Assembly: GCF_029051685.1 (NCBI RefSeq)
Contig: NZ_JAACFT010000007.1
Location: 186,001 to 250,000, forward strand
Source: Bradyrhizobium sp. CSA207
GTDB lineage: Bacteria; Pseudomonadota; Alphaproteobacteria; Rhizobiales; Xanthobacteraceae
Direction of reading: 5' to 3'
DNA: 64,000 bases
Positions 63,416 through 64,000 of this stretch are shown in pieces (the stretch's first letter is position 1; every line of letters starts with the position of its first letter). The notes beneath the pieces are model-generated. The model saw nothing but the letters and a program-made list of their open reading frames with translations, had not been told where the DNA came from and searched no databases. A program made the translations under genes and the position numbers.

Positions 63416-64000
63416 CTAGTGCAGGCGGACGATGAAGTCGGTGCCTTCGCCGGTCTCGCCCTGGTTGAGGCCCTGGTCGGACACGATGATCGAGCCGCCG
63501 CTGGTCAGCATCTCGTTGACCTGGGCCATGGTGTCGGCAGGGATCGAGATCCGGTCGAGCGCCTCAGTCGGGCTGTCCGGTGTGACGACAGGCTTTGCCG
63601 CAACGGGGATCACGGCGGCCGTGCGCTGGCGGCGCGTCATGCGGCCGTCGTCTTCGCGCTCGGCGGAGCGGACGGAGACGGGCAGGGATACCACCGACCA
63701 ACGCAGCGCATTGGCGTCGGTCTTGTCGACCTCGGCGGTGAAGACGTGCGTGCCGAGCGGCCTGTCGCTGGCTGCGATCGCGACGGGCACCTCGAACAGC
63801 GGCGCAAAGTTCTGCCGCACGTAAAGCTTGGAGTCCTTGCGGCTGATGAAAACCGCAATCTGGCCGGCCCGCTTCGGCACGTCCGGCTTCGCGGCGGGCG
63901 CGGGATCGGCGACGCGGGTCTGGTCCTTCTTCGCCTCAGGCGAGGCGGCCTGCGCGGGAGTGGTTGCCGTCGCTGTTGCGTCAGGCTGCTTCGCGGTTTC
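63416..64000 (-). CDS. L,D-transpeptidase-like protein, partial at window end
   Basis: The frame is open from the stop near 63416 to the window edge, so the N terminus is missing. The visible part has a Pro/Ala/Thr-rich linker, then a domain of about 150 residues reading QIAVFISRKDSKLYVRQNF and ATDRPLGTHVFTAE-like strands, ending with GTDFIVRLH. The strand pattern resembles YkuD-type L,D-transpeptidases, but the catalytic HxxGxxxxC motif is not seen in this part. I give the family with caution. Confidence 0.6.
   Translation of the reverse strand, partial: ETAKQPDATATATTPAQAASPEAKKDQTRVADPAPAAKPDVPKRAGQIAVFISRKDSKLYVRQNFAPLFEVPVAIAASDRPLGTHVFTAEVDKTDANALRWSVVSLPVSVRSAEREDDGRMTRRQRTAAVIPVAAKPVVTPDSPTEALDRISIPADTMAQVNEMLTSGGSIIVSDQGLNQGETGEGTDFIVRLH

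Overview
The window is a GC-rich, densely packed stretch of an alphaproteobacterial chromosome. Gene content, gene order, codon use and the intergenic palindromes all fit a Bradyrhizobium-like member of the Nitrobacteraceae. This taxonomic call comes from reading the proteins and was not checked against a database. No rRNA, tRNA, CRISPR array, prophage or complete classical insertion sequence was seen. One REP-associated transposase gene is present.

Layout. (1) 0.3-7 kb: a fatty-acid and envelope operon, fabD-fabG-acpP-fabF-mltG-yicC-gmk. (2) 7-14.4 kb: a more variable segment. It holds a secreted or anchored hypothetical protein, a TetR regulator with its MFS efflux pump (matching GGAC-N6-GTCC operators in front of both), a SnoaL-like protein, an epoxide-hydrolase-type alpha/beta hydrolase, and an AraC regulator divergent from a saccharopine-dehydrogenase-like protein. 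(3) 14.4-28.6 kb: a zinc alcohol dehydrogenase, then the translationally coupled lptF-lptG-lptD-surA-pdxA-rsmA operon on the minus strand, then pepA-holC, a lipoprotein and an ABC-F ATPase. (4) 28.7-37.8 kb: a small Gly/His/Trp-rich secreted protein, ndk, a TerC-family protein, a minus-strand set ppx / ppk1 / hdaA-like / CDP-alcohol phosphatidyltransferase, and divergent purM-purN.

(5) 37.8-47 kb: accessory material. It holds a decayed gene with an in-frame 12-bp tandem repeat, a PIN-domain toxin-antitoxin pair, a cold shock protein, an orphan outer-membrane beta-barrel with a Thr-Pro linker, and a LysR regulator divergent from a compact GNAT-GNAT-pseudoisochorismatase-small protein cluster. 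A class III aminotransferase, ribonuclease D and a tiny membrane ORF follow. (6) 47-52 kb: a Ugp-like uptake operon (phosphodiesterase, two permeases, binding protein) with no ATPase gene, and a RAYT transposase bracketed by perfect inverted REP hairpins. (7) 52-64 kb: selO, aspS, an AsmA-like envelope protein, the malic enzyme-phosphotransacetylase fusion, DoxX, a DHFR/RibD-like reductase, a polysaccharide deacetylase, a glutathione peroxidase, and an L,D-transpeptidase-like gene cut by the window end.

Most of the window is core housekeeping. The least explained parts are the LysR/GNAT/GNAT/degenerate-isochorismatase cluster at 40.6-43.8 kb, the RAYT-REP unit at 51.3-51.9 kb, the decayed gene next to the toxin-antitoxin pair, and several families of intergenic palindromes.
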